Source: Gymnorhina tibicen (lineage: Eukaryota; Chordata; Aves; Passeriformes; Artamidae). Taken from it: a stretch of 64,000 bases of DNA. Below are positions 1-11,676 of the stretch, one piece after another. The stretch lies in NCBI GenBank assembly GCA_013399875.1, contig VXAZ01002267.1, positions 1,143,446 to 1,207,445 on the forward strand, in the 5' to 3' direction. The position numbers and the translations under genes were made by a program. Position 1 is the first letter of the stretch. The number at the start of each line of letters is the position of its first letter. The notes beneath the pieces are model-generated. The model ran no database searches and was not told the DNA's origin. It saw only the letters and a list, made by a program, of their open reading frames with translations.

Positions 1-215
1 TTTTTCTTTTTCTTTTTCTTTTTCTTTTTCTTTTTCTTTTTCTTTTTCTTTTTCTTTTTCTTTTTCTTTTTCTTTTTCTTTTTCTTTTTCTTTTTCCTTT
101 TCTTTTTCTTTTTCCTTTTCTTTTTCTTTTTTCTTTTCCTCTTCTCTTCTCTTCTCTTCTCTTCTCTTCTCTTCTCTTCTCTTCTCTTCTTTTTTTCCTT
201 TTCTTTTTTCTTTTC
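1..215. repeat. Compound pyrimidine microsatellite (TTTTTC)n then (CTTCT)n
   Basis: Every base from the window start to position 215 is C or T. The first ~139 bases repeat TTTTTC with a few C insertions. About 138-190 is a clean CTTCT pentamer array, followed by a T-rich tail ending in CAG at 215-217. The left end is the window edge, so the true length is unknown. Long mirror-symmetric homopyrimidine tracts can form triplex DNA. The tract also looks like an extreme polypyrimidine run before a 3' splice site, but no exon is evident after it. Confidence 0.97.
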
Positions 216-217
216 AG

Positions 218-2924
218 ATGTGGGAGACTCATTTGTGGTTACAACCTCTCCAGTGTTTGGTTTGAAACTGAAAAAAACCATTTCATAACCAATACACAGC
301 TAGTAAAAAAAAAATCCAGTTTCTGCAGGTTCATGGAAAACAAGGAACCATTCATCCCCAACTCAATGACTTTGAAGCAAATAAACAAGCAAATAAAATG
401 AATGCATTTCTGGTTTGTTGTTTGGGGGGAAAAGTTCATTACTGGGATCACATTGGGGGGAAAAATACAACTTGCTTATGAAAATGCTGAATTCAACCCT
501 GGGGCGAATGCATGACAATTCTTCATTTACCTGAGAAAGAGAAATAGATCTGAGAGATATTGCAACCAAGGAAAATCCCAGTTCCTATGTATTTCCATAA
601 CTTCTTTGCCATAAAGTAAATACATTTTAATTAAAATATTGGACTGAACTTGACTGTTTTTATAGGCAGCCTCCTGACATTGATCAAAACCACTTTCTCT
701 TCTTTGAATGTTTTATCTTATAAAAAATTAACCAGTGCAGGTTTTTCCCCTCTGTCTTGCCTGAAGCAAAACAGTAAGTTTACCTGCCAAAGGCAACCAT
801 TTTTGAATTTGCTTTCTTATGAAAAGGAGCCACCAGTGTTCAAAGCAATCAACACAAGAGCTTTTTCCCTTGAAATGTTTTTCTAAGCAGCAAAACCCCA
901 CTTGACATCTGGAAAACTCCACCTGTTCAGTTGACTAGCTCGTCACTGTGAGATGTATTGAAAATAAATAAGTAGATTGAAGTAAAGATCTGAATGTGCA
1001 TGAGGTTGCATGTGTGAGCAAAAGAGAATAGAGGGAAAATACTGTAAATAACAAGGGCCAAAACCTTATCAACCCATTCGAATATTTTTTTTAATATCAT
1101 TTGTCAGCAAAACAAACAGTTGTGAATGAGGATGCCAAAAGTTTTCAAACCATTCTATTTGTTGATGAAGACAAAGAGATGCCTTACTAATTCATCAGGA
1201 AATATCTTCCTCAAGCCTGTGACCAGTTTGGGGGGTTCAGGTCCAAGTATTGCCTGGTTTCCATTTCTCTTACTTTTTCCCATTTCTTATGCCTTAATAT
1301 CATATTGAAGAACTTAAGTTGTGCAGAATAGTCAAATGCACTGCAATGCTAGCAGGAACACAGGGACCTGATTTCTTCCCTTTTAGTTAAAGGCATAGTA
1401 GATCAGTTCTGAACAATGAAATGGACTTTACTGAAATAATCTGGGGCTTTTTTTCTTTTCCTGCTGTAAGGCTAGATTCTCTGCGATGAGATCTAGTAAC
1501 TCACCTAATGCCTTTGGGGAGCATAAAAGCACCTGGATCTGATGAAATGCTCAGAATTAAAAGTAGCACAGTAATTCCTCTAATCAACAGGTATAGCAGC
1601 AGCAAAATACATTTTAAGGATTGACAGCATACCAGGATCAGAGCAAATGTAGGAAATAAGTACCATAAGAAATCTGGGAAGCAAACAGTCAGCATAGACT
1701 GTCTGATTAACTCACAACACAGCGGTGATTTGAGCTGACAAAATGTTATTGGAGGGATCACTCACTTCAACACTGTTTGCTTTGGGAAGTCAGGGAGAGA
1801 TTTATTATGGCTGAAAGCCTTTACAGCTGTCAGATATAAGTGCTAGTTAAAAGGAGAGAATATAGAGGCTTGAATTAACAGTGGGAGCTTGGGTCTGAAT
1901 ACACGTGAGAGCATGAGGTTTTATCTGAGTGAGGGTATCATCAAAATCTTGCTTGGAAATGCATTACTTTTAGATCACCTTACATACTGGCAAGGTGTGT
2001 TTACTTTTCATGTATTGTGTCTTTATTGGAATACGTGCTAGTGATAAAGAAGTAATGTTACCATCAGACTAAAAGCTCCTAATGAGATCCCCAAGCTCTG
2101 TCTTTTCTACAGACATAGCTTCTTCACCACTGACTTTAAAGAGACTGAAGGATGTGGATAAACACACACTACTAAAACACTGTTCCTGAATGTTACCTGC
2201 AGGATTATTAAAATGTAGCTACTTCTGCTTAACGCTGATTAATTTTTTTGGGCCAGGCCAGAGGAGCAAATATTTTTGGGTAAATGAAGCATATTCAAAA
2301 TCTCAGAGAGTGCCTTTTTATAAATTCAGCTGCAAAATGTATAGCTCTTTATTTGCTTTGGAAAATGCATAAGTCCACACATAAGCAAACACTGAAACTT
2401 GAAGCTGTATTTTAAAGGGAAGTGGGTGAAGGAAAGGGGTGAGTCTCAGTTTATATTTTAATGGTCCTTAGACTTTTAATATATCTAAAGACCTGGTCAT
2501 CAATCCTTCTCAGAATATATTCAAGTTTCTCATGAATTTTGTGTCTTTCTTTAGTCATTTTCCCTTACTCAGGTGAGTTAATCCAGACTACCTGAATGTA
2601 ATGACCAGCTCTCTCTCTTCAGACAAAAATGTTTCGTTAGAATGAGAGAGTGGGATGCAAAAGGACTCCAGAAGATGACACAGAGAATCTAACTTAGGGA
2701 TAAAGTTGTAATTTTAGCATGATATAATTATTTAGGTTGAAAAGAGCTGCTGGAGGTTTGAAGTCATCCCTCTCCCAAAGCAGGGTCAAAGTAGATGGCA
2801 TTAATTTACTGCATCCCAAAATAAACTCAATATCTTAACAACTTAAGTGAGTGCATGGCCATTGGCTTGACCTGTTTCAGCTGCTGTCTGTGCTGCAGAA
2901 CCAAGTGAGAGCTGTCCTTTCTCT
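218..2924. other. Intergenic or intronic DNA, no gene seen
   Basis: AT-rich sequence with frequent stops in all frames. The short open frames here (up to 86 codons, at 1501-1761 on the minus strand, hydrophobic composition) have no splice-site or codon-usage support. A GGGCCAAAACC-like motif near 1055 might be a scrap of an ancient repeat, but it is too short to call. Confidence 0.6.
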
Positions 2925-3045
2925 CACAGAAACACAGTTTGGCTAAGGTTGGCATGGGCCTCTGGAGATCATCTTGTCCAGCATTCCTGCTCAAGCAGGG
3001 CCACCCAGGCTGCCCCGAACCACATCCCGACGGCCTTTAAATAAA
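2925..3045 (-). mobile_element. CR1 LINE 3' fragment
   Basis: Read on the plus strand, this has the complement of a CR1 3' end: an AACACAGTTTGGCTAAGGTT-like tip, then CTCTGGAGATCATCTTGTCC, a CCTGCTCAAGCAGGGCCACC block and a CATCCCGACGGCC block. Order and spacing match the avian CR1 3' untranslated region, so the element lies on the minus strand and is 5'-truncated. CR1 is a non-LTR retrotransposon that inserts by target-primed reverse transcription, and most copies are short 3' pieces like this one. The diverged tip suggests an old insertion. Confidence 0.88.
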
Positions 3046-3289
3046 TCAGTCAAAAAGCAAGAGAGAAGAAGAGCAAAAAGTGATGAGCCCTATAGTCACC
3101 ATGTCACATGATAGTCATATGATTAGAAAGCAGGCCAAAGTCTATCAAAAATCAAGGTATTTGTAAGCAAACTGCATTAGAATCCTCTTTTTAAAAAAAC
3201 AACATTCATCATGCCAGATTATCCAGCATTAGAAGTTCCCTTTTATAAAGCCTATTTCTTTTCCATCATACTTATTAACACTTCCAAGA

Positions 3290-3660
3290 AATAAGAGGGC
3301 CCTGAAGTCTGCAGCAAAGCGACGCTTTAGAGCTCATGAAACGTCTGTACGTTCTTTATTATTAGAAGTGACACCATTGTGCCGTCCAAATGGAGGACTG
3401 CCAGAACATGCTGCCAGTCACATTCAGAGCAGCATTGAAAACTCTAACAAAATGCTCTCCTCTTGCAAGTGCTCTCCCAGTTCAGCTCACAAAAATAATT
3501 TAGCGAGAACAAGGGTTGTCTGAATTATTAGTGAGCTGTTGAGCAGAAAAAGATAGCTTGTAGTTGCAGCTGGCATCGCAAGCTTTTGAGGTCATGCAGC
3601 AAGCTGCTCTCCTCACACAAGCTTGCTTAATGTGCTGGGTTTGTTTTATGGCAAAAGTCC
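3290..3660. promoter_or_regulatory. Candidate conserved noncoding element with clustered CpGs
   Basis: Five CpGs fall within about 70 bases (3320-3384) in a region where they are otherwise rare. There is a short perfect inverted repeat, AAAGCG-A-CGCTTT, at 3316-3328, followed by a GAGCTC palindrome. Stops occur in all frames, so it is not an obvious exon. Retained CpGs in AT-rich noncoding DNA often mark sequence under constraint or unmethylated regulatory DNA. Whether this one is conserved cannot be judged from one sequence. Confidence 0.3.
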
Positions 3661-6369
3661 ATTTTTAATAATATAGACATTATTACAGATTTTATATGAG
3701 AGAAGGTGTGTGGTCTAATGAGTTGAAAGCTTTGGCACAAATTTCCTGTGTGACCAGGCAATGTGTCTATGCCCAAAGATTGCCAGCTCTTGGGCGAGGA
3801 GGGAATAGCATCTCATTTTGCATTTATATAGTGCCTATCACAATGGGAGCTCTATCCCCTGACAGCTAGTAATAAAAAACCCAGTCTGATTCTCACTCTG
3901 GGAGTCTAATCAAAGGATGTGCCAGCCAGTCATATATTTGTTTTCTGTTAACATGTGATATATATGATTGTCATATTCACTTGCATAATGCCTGCTTATG
4001 TTTCCCCAGATTTCTCCCTAAAAAACCAATACTGTGACCAGTATTTGAAGTGTTGCTCACAACCAGCCGAAAGGTGAGGTTATACAGCAAGACCATTGCA
4101 TGTGTGAGGCTGTGTTATTTTGACTGGCAGCTTGGCTCAAAACACATTGGCTAGAATTAATGTGAGTTGTGGTAGATGGCAGTAGATTCAGTCTAGTTGG
4201 TGGCCTGTAGTTGCAAAAGTACCAGAAACAATAAAGCCAGGCTGTGAAGGATTGGGTGTTTCTCCCGCCTACTGAGGACTGAGAGGTTAATAGTGTAACA
4301 TGCTTATGTGCTTTGTTATTTCTCATTTTAATAGAGAGGAGACTGGGAAATCCAGCGGAGAATCAGAGCCCCACTAGACAGGGGATGCCATAAACAAGTG
4401 AGAGAAGACAGTCCCCGAGTTGGCAGCTTTACCATCTGTATGCCAGACAGGATGCAACAGTGGATATTAAATGGACAAGTGGGGGCTGGCCTGGGAGTGT
4501 GGGGAATGAGGCAACAATAAACCCAAGTTAATTTAGTGGGATAGAAGAGGTCTGGACTTGTTGCTTGTCTCACCCGAGTACTCCTTATGTGCCTGGGAAC
4601 AGCTCGTGAGCTCTATCGCAGAGTAAGAATTTGCAGGCTCGAGGTGGGTAGAGTTGTAGGTTCTCCAGTCCAATGCACCGACACAGGCAGAGATTTTCCA
4701 CGTACACTCAAGATTCACAGGGCACAGAATCAGGCATTTTGCTGAAGTATCTGCTGTCCAAAGGTGTTGAGCAACTCTCAAATAATCCTAATGCATGACT
4801 AGTTTAAAGCTGGATGTGACCCAATTTATATTATTTTAGCTCCAGGTTTAACCAAAGAGAGAGGCTAATTGTCTTACACTGTGAAATGGATATTTAAGTT
4901 GTTCAGTACTTAAGACTTTACAGCAGTGGTGAAAACATTGGTCCTCTGGAGGCAGGTAGCTCCATTTGCATGGTAAATTTGTTCCACTTTATTACATATG
5001 TAAATATTTCTTATTTGTGTCCAGTGCACACTCATAAAGTCCTTTGAAAAAGACTTATTTAAACTTAAGAAAGCAAAGAGCTCCTTTGGATTGATAAGAT
5101 GCTTGACAGGGTAAGGACTAGGACAATTTTGGCCTTACATGTGAGTAAAGATGGGAAGTATCAGAATGAAGAGTTTCAGAGCAGTGTACCCAGGGCACCA
5201 GTTGGCACCAATATTTATTTTGCTGTGGTGATAAAAGCTGTTGGTTTCTATTTCAACCAAAACTTGGGGCAATGGTTTGAGTGCCGTGGTAGAAGTCAGT
5301 AAAAGCACTTCCTAGAAGGTTTCAGTCCAAATTACCTGATTTTCTTCACAGAGGGGAGTTTTCTCCATTTAGAAATGTCTACCATAGAGGGGTTGACACT
5401 GGTGATTTTTTTAATCTACTATGCCCCCAAAAAAAGAGGGTCTGAGCCCAAATGTGCTCCAAAAAGAAGTGGCTTTGAGAAACATTCCAGTTCAAGTTCA
5501 TCTCACCTTTAACAGCAATCCCAGTGTTGCACAATCTTCCTTCAAATTGTTATTAATTTAGTTCATTTTCATTCAGTTCTTTCTGCAATTTCTGATAAGA
5601 TGGCAAAAGAACTATTTTGTTTAATGAAAATAATCACATAGATGCCCCCACACATACACATACAATCAATCACATTTAAAGTATATTAAATAGTGGTGCC
5701 GTAAATACTGTGGGAAGTAAGTGGGTTTAGAAAGCATGACCTTAGAACAATTTGCTGCTGACAACGTTTCTTTAAAAGGAACAAGTCTGGATTTATTGTA
5801 GTTAAATGGTCCACTGGGAAACATTCACTATTTTCAATGTCACATACAGGAAACCCACCACATTTCTTATTAAGAGAAAATGTGTTCTTTCAGATTTTAG
5901 ATTTTGAGTGAAACCTTGTTCACGTGTTTTGTGAAAATAACTCTATTTATAGCAATGCATATTTATTTTAACATTTATATATTAATAGATATATCAAGAG
6001 TTTGGTGACTGAGGACCGAAATTTCTAAAACTGTGTTTTCTACCATAACTCCAAAGTAGGGAACAACAGAAATCTGAGCTATACTAGAAACAGACCTCAA
6101 ATTGTAGCAGTGTCTCCAAAGATGAGTATGGACAGATGGGATCTTTTCTCCTCCTGTTGAGAGCTGGCCAGGTGGACACCAGCTGTGGTCTGGAAAAGCT
6201 GTACAGCTGTGTCAGCTGGAGAAATTGCACAGCTGCTTAAGCCCACATCACTCCTGAACTGAAGTGGGCTCACGTGCAGCCATGTGGGGCTTTGCTTTTA
6301 CAAACACTTAGCACAGGGCTGGAGCAGCTCCACAAATGTTGGTTCCTGTTTGCACGAAAATTAGAATTA
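3661..6369. other. Intergenic or intronic DNA, no gene seen
   Basis: AT-rich DNA with scattered short ORFs, two of them on the minus strand at 4057-4326 and 4328-4573, without splice-site or homology support. A phrase near 3820-3855 (CATTTATATAGTGCCTATCA) resembles the end of an ancient amniote retroposon but is too short to classify. Confidence 0.55.
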
Positions 6370-6787
6370 TTGAAACATAGAGGTTAGGGTTAGGGTGACC
6401 CTCCAAGGTCATCAAGTCCAGCCTTTAACTGAACACCACCATATCAACTAAACCATACACCAAGGGCCATGTCCAGTCATTTTCTGAACACTTCAGGAAT
6501 TGGTGACTCCACCACTTCCCTTGTCAGCCTGTTCCAATTCTTGACCTTTAAGTGAAGAAAGGGTGACAATATCTTTCCAAATATCCAACCTGAACGTCCC
6601 TGGCACAACTTCAGGCCTTTTTCCTGTTTCTATTTCTTTGTCCTGCCATATTTCCCCTTGTCCTGTTGCTGGTTGTCTGTGACAAGAGACCAACCCTCAC
6701 CTGGCTACAACCTCCTTTCAGGTAGTTGAAGAGACCAGTAAGATCTCCCAGAGCCTCCTTTTCTCCAGGCTAAACAAATATGTAGAA
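6370..6787 (-). mobile_element. CR1 LINE 3' fragment, about 420 bp
   Basis: From left to right on the plus strand this is the complement of the CR1 tail: a CATAGAGGTTAGGGTTAGGG tip, CCAAGGTCATCAAGTCCAGC, the CACCACCATATCAACTAAAC block, GGCACAACTTCAGGCC, CCTTGTCCTGTTGCTGG and CCTCCTTTTCTCCAGGCTAA. This order covers the CR1 3' UTR and the last part of the ORF2 region. The two TTAGGG units at the tip come from the CR1 GGTTAGGGTTGG motif and are not an interstitial telomere. The 66-codon minus-strand frame inside it is CR1 sequence, not a gene. Confidence 0.94.
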
Positions 6788-9086
6788 AAAAGGTCTGATG
6801 GTTTACTCAGAGTTCGGAATAACAGTTTTGGGTGTTAAACCACCAAATTCTGCTCTCTCTGGGAGCCCTCATGGCTGTGCCTGTGCCACGGAACCACAGG
6901 TCCCAGGATGGAGTGAAGGGCTGTGGTCTGGTTGGTCCAGCCATCACCCTGCTCCATGGCAGACATCTGGGCTGGGACAGCTAAAACCCTCCCAAGGAAT
7001 GTTCAGGCGTAATTTGGGTGATAGCACAAACCAAGCATTGTTCTCAATAGGGTGCTTGGATGCAGCCACCCTGTTGAGGTTTTTTTGGGAGGGAGAGTTA
7101 GGCATGTGGACATGAGTCAGGCTGCACCACAGCCTCAGGGCCCAGGCACAAGGCTCACCTGTGTGGTTCTGCACTAGTGAGGTGCTGCAGGAGCACTTCC
7201 ATCTCTCAGGTCTCCAGAAGTAAAATGGGGATCACAGTTTCTTGTTAAGAATGAGAGCTCTGAAAATAAGTGTATTAAGAAATAAGGGGCACAGCTTTTG
7301 TGGGAAAAGTGTACTTTATTTGTGATTCAAAAGCATAAGGTACTGCACTCTCCAAAAGCAGATAGACAATTTTGTTTTCTTTATCTTATACTGTTTTGCA
7401 AAAATGCTTATCTGAAACCAAAAAGTAAAACCATTACAATTACCATATTTGGCAGTTTAGCCTATTTCCATTTCTTAATTATACTCTTATAACAGCAAAC
7501 TCACGAAATTGATATTGAAATTCCTATCTTTCTAATCCTCTGACGTACATGAGAAATCTATTCTTCTGCAATTATTCAGAATTCAAGGGAACTGGTCTTC
7601 TTTACATTAAAAAATTGTTTCACAATCAATTTTGCAGTCAAAAATTTTACACAGTTTCAAGTTGAAAACAAATTGGTGATAAATACATGAGCATTATTAA
7701 TTTATTTTTCCATTCTTATTTTCTAAGTTCACACCAAAAAAAAGCAAGCAGGAGAGGGTGAAAGAAAGAAAGAAAGAAAGGGAGAAGAGAACACAAGGAA
7801 GGAAGAGAAAAAGACAGAGACAGAAATGTAAAGTAAAAGAAAAATGTATCTGTCACACAAATAGGGAGAGAAAATAAATGTTTAATGAGACATTTTTGGA
7901 GTATCTTATGCTGAGTCTTCAAATGCTGGAAGACACTAGGTCTCCCAGCCTCAAGTAGGATAGTTTTTGTTTGATTGTATGTGAAAATTGGGAGGAATTA
8001 GTAACTTTGTTTATGTGTATTTGCTCCATGTTACAAAACAAATCTCTTTATTGGGTATAAAAGGTGGAAAAGCAGAGAAGGAGAACAGAAAGACAAACCT
8101 GCATGGTAATGAGCAATGGAACTGGCAGGAGCGATTACTTTACATTCTCCTTGCCTGAATTATCTATTTCCATTCTATAGCATCTTTGTTTGTCATTCCC
8201 CTGCCTATGTGGTTGCACATAGACTTCCTTTGTTTCCAAATCCAAAACCATTATCATGTTACCTTTAAAGTTTGGCTTGCAGCGACACAGGGGTCACCAG
8301 TGCCACTTTGTGCTGGGCTTGTATGACTTCATTAGCTAAATAGAACTGTGGGAACAGATTCTGGGTGACCCTCCACCCATGGAGAACTGTGGTTTGCTCT
8401 TCTTTTTTCTTTTTTTTTTGAAATGTTGTTCCAAAGACACCCAAAATGTTCTTTCAATGATGTTTTCAGTGACAGTCTCATAGAGACCGAGATTTGCTGG
8501 GAATATAGGATATATCTGCTTTATACAGAAGGCCAAATTCTGCCCCACTGTGGGTATCTCTGAGGATGTTGTTAAGAGTGACAAATTCTCTCAAATGTAC
8601 AGATTTCATTTTGTCTTGATCACTGTCACCAGAAATCCTGTTTTTCATTAAGAGTTTTAACCTATGGAACCAAACCACTTTTCCTCACCCATCTTAGAAC
8701 TAGATTTTGTACCTGGTACCTCCTTCCAGTGGAGCTCTGCATGAGTCTCACACATAGTCACATGTTTTTGAAATCAAATCTCCTTTAATGAAGGGAGGCT
8801 TAGAAGCAGGAGGAAAAGATGGGAGGACTTGATATTTTTTCTAACCATGGGAACTCATGGAATTTGTTCTGAGAGAGAGGCCAGGCTGCACCATCACTAG
8901 AACTTTAGGACTTTCACATGGTTTTTAGATACTTGGTGTTTTTTGTGCCAAATCATTATTCTTGTTACAGTTCAGCTTCTATTACACAGAAGATGGTGAA
9001 CAGAAGAGAAGGAATTGCAATTTGTCCATTACTGATGTGCTGAACTGTCAGCATTCATTTCAGGGACGCCTTTATTTGGGGAATAT
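6788..9086. other. Intergenic or intronic DNA with purine-rich patch and possible old repeats
   Basis: No gene recognised. A GAAA/GGAA purine-rich run lies at about 7760-7835. Near 7208-7235, GAAGTAAAATGGGGATCACA resembles the 3' part of a MIR-type CORE-SINE. Near 8531, GGCCAAATTCTGCCCC resembles the end of an ancient palindromic amniote repeat. The 105-codon plus-strand frame at 6798-7115 begins just after the CR1 piece and shows no exon-like boundaries. Confidence 0.5.
7760..7835. repeat. Purine-rich (GAAA)n-like microsatellite
   Basis: The plus strand carries GAAAGAAAGAAAGAAAGAAA followed by GGGA, GGAA and AGAGACAGAGAC variants, almost all purines. The long S/F/L-rich minus-strand frame here (7716-7922) is the low-complexity translation of this repeat. 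Confidence 0.85.
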
Positions 9087-9190
9087 CACAGACTCATAGG
9101 ATGGTTTGAGATGGACAGGACCTTACAGAGGTCACCAAGTTCCAAGTCCCCTACCACATGCGGGGACACCTTCCACTAGAAGAGAATATA
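9087..9190 (-). mobile_element. CR1 LINE 3' fragment, about 100 bp
   Basis: The plus strand reads ATCACAGACTCATAGGATGG, then TTTGAGATGGACAGGACCTT, AGAGGTCACCAAGTTCCAAG and GGGGACACCTTCCACTAGA. This is the complement of the CR1 3' terminus, so the element is on the minus strand. Only the 3' tip remains. Confidence 0.88.
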
Positions 9191-11653
9191 CTGGATTTTT
9201 ACCAGAAACTGCGACATGGCCAGGATTCAATCTGTTGGACTCATCACAAGGAAAAAGAGAACCATTTTGAACTTTATTTCACATCCTTTCTCTACATCCG
9301 TTCACAAAATGTTTTGCTGTAGCTACTTCCTTCAGTGAGTGAACCTATCCACTATGTTAGGAATGGCCATCTGAGTCCTGATGGGTTTTCTGCCCTGTAG
9401 TTTTCATCCCAAGCCTTCAGCACATGCTGAAAGTGGCTCTACCCAAATAAGACACTTGCCCCATGGACAGGCAGTAATGACACATTGCTATGCCTGAAGT
9501 TATTGCCCAACATGCTGGGCAAAATTCTTATTCTCCCACATGTTTCTCCAACTTTACTTTATTTCAATAAATTAAAGCCCATCCTTACTGATATCATTAA
9601 TGGCCTGCATAAAATCAAAAGTGTAGGAGATCAAGTGGAAGAATCAGTGTTTATATTTGGATGTTATTGTTAAAAGCAAAGCCAGATCATTAGATCAGTA
9701 AACAGTACTTTAGCTAGAAACTTGGTCAGGTGATAAGCACATAGTTTATTATTAGATAGTACTTTATTATACTTTCAAAGACAAACTAGATTACCAGGGT
9801 GAAATGATCATTTTCCACTAGTAATTAAAGTGATGCAATATCTTTGGAACTAAACCATGATGAATTTTTGAAAGGAACTGGATTAGAATTTCAACATAGG
9901 GCTGGATCCAGACTTTTATGGGAAGGCTCATTTTTGTACTGTTCACATGGAGCTTCACAGCCTACTTCAAAAGGCTAATCCCAAACCAATGTCTGTTTAA
10001 ATGATCTTTATTTGAAAACAATATTTGGCTTGGGTTAAATAAAAGTCCATCTCTTTTAACCCAGCACAAATAATGATAGATCCCCTCAAGTCGATAGTCA
10101 GATTATAGTGTTGAGGTCCAGGTCTTTCAGAAGGTTAGAAAAGGCAGAAATAAGAAAGTAAAGTAAACAAGACTTCCAAAGATTCTCGATTAGATGTTCA
10201 GTGGGTTCATATCTCTCTCTGGTGCCTACACACGAATGAGGGCCCAGAGGAGGATCTCAGCCTCCCACTCTGTCTTTCTGATGCAAGTAGATACTGACGT
10301 GAATGTTTGGGGCTGAGCCAAACTATGAGGTCTGGATTTTGGTTAAGATCCAAAACTGATAGAATTTTCTCTTCTGGATTTATGTTATACAATTTTACCT
10401 CAACAAAACAAATGAAGAGATTTCCAGGTTGTCCCTGGGATGAACCTAAACCCAAAACAAAAGCTGTATTTTGTCTTCATCCATTTCTGTTTGTTGCCTC
10501 CTGGCCTATCTCTGTTCAGTAGGAAAACCCAGAGTATCAGAGGATTTGGGATGTTCTATCAGTGCAAACACATCTAGTGCATCACTTGGGCTATTCACTG
10601 ACTCCAGCTGCTTTTGAAGCATTTGTTGAATAAAGCATGAAATCTGTACCTTGGTTTCTTGTACGTGGCATGTCAAGCTATGAATTAAAGTCCCAAAGTT
10701 ATGCATAAATCACTGATGTGTTAATTTGGTTAAAGCTAGAGGTGAGCAGCTCATCTTTGTGACTGACAGATACAGTATTAGCACCTGTGTCTGCCTTGCT
10801 TGGCTTGTCTCTCTTTCCACTGTAATTGCATCTAAAATCCATACACTGAAAGAGTTAGAGTTACTTGTCAGAGTTCATCTCTCCTGGAAAAATGGCGGCA
10901 ACAGCCTTTGCTTTCAATTTTTACTCAAAAAAAAAAAAAGGTAGTTTTATTCTTGTGCTGATCTGTTGCTGGTAGCAGACAGCAAGTAAGTTTAGAAATA
11001 TTTACTATTTCTCAGGTGTCAGCTATTTCTTATTTAGTTTGATATGTTGAGGTTCAGTATTGCAGGAGTTGGGACAATCCCCCACTCTCTCTTTGCTCAT
11101 CTTTTAAAGGATTCCATTCTGAGCCCAAATTTTGCAGCCATGCCCTCTCAAGTGACTGTCAGTTTAATATACAGTCCTGCACAGTTCATCCATCTTTTAC
11201 CCATGCATGCAGGCATCTCTTCCAGTGCAAGTCAACTCCTCAGTCTCGCATCATCTCCATCAAATTCCCTGTAGAGGGTGAGCTGATTGCAGCAGGACTG
11301 GGAGCCCCACCCAGAGCCCACCATGGGGTTCATGCTGGTTTTTTGCCATTGTTGAGAATTTATCTATCTTCTGCACCTGAAATAATCCTGAATGCATTTC
11401 AGATTACTTCATAGTGTTTAATCTTCACATAATGCTCACTGAAGATACACTGGAGGTACAGGAAGATGTATACAAAGGAGCATAAGAGCACTGATCTGTA
11501 GGATGAAGAAGAGAATAATTTTTGGTTGTTGTTTTATTGGTTTTCTTTTTTTTTAATCAAGAGAGTTGTACATGTACATTTTACTCCATACCATTTTTAG
11601 TTGTGTCTGTGCACCAACTCAGATTTATCTGTGTATAACCAAGGAGACTGGTC

Positions 11654-11676
11654 ATATATATATATATATATATATA
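11654..11676. repeat. (AT)n microsatellite
   Basis: An uninterrupted alternating AT run of about 11.5 units. It is probably polymorphic between individuals. No other function is suggested. Confidence 0.97.

Noticed and set aside
6382..6396. Two TTAGGG units resembling an interstitial telomere
   Set aside because: They fall inside the CR1 3' tip, whose normal sequence contains GGTTAGGGTTGG. Two units are not evidence of telomeric origin.
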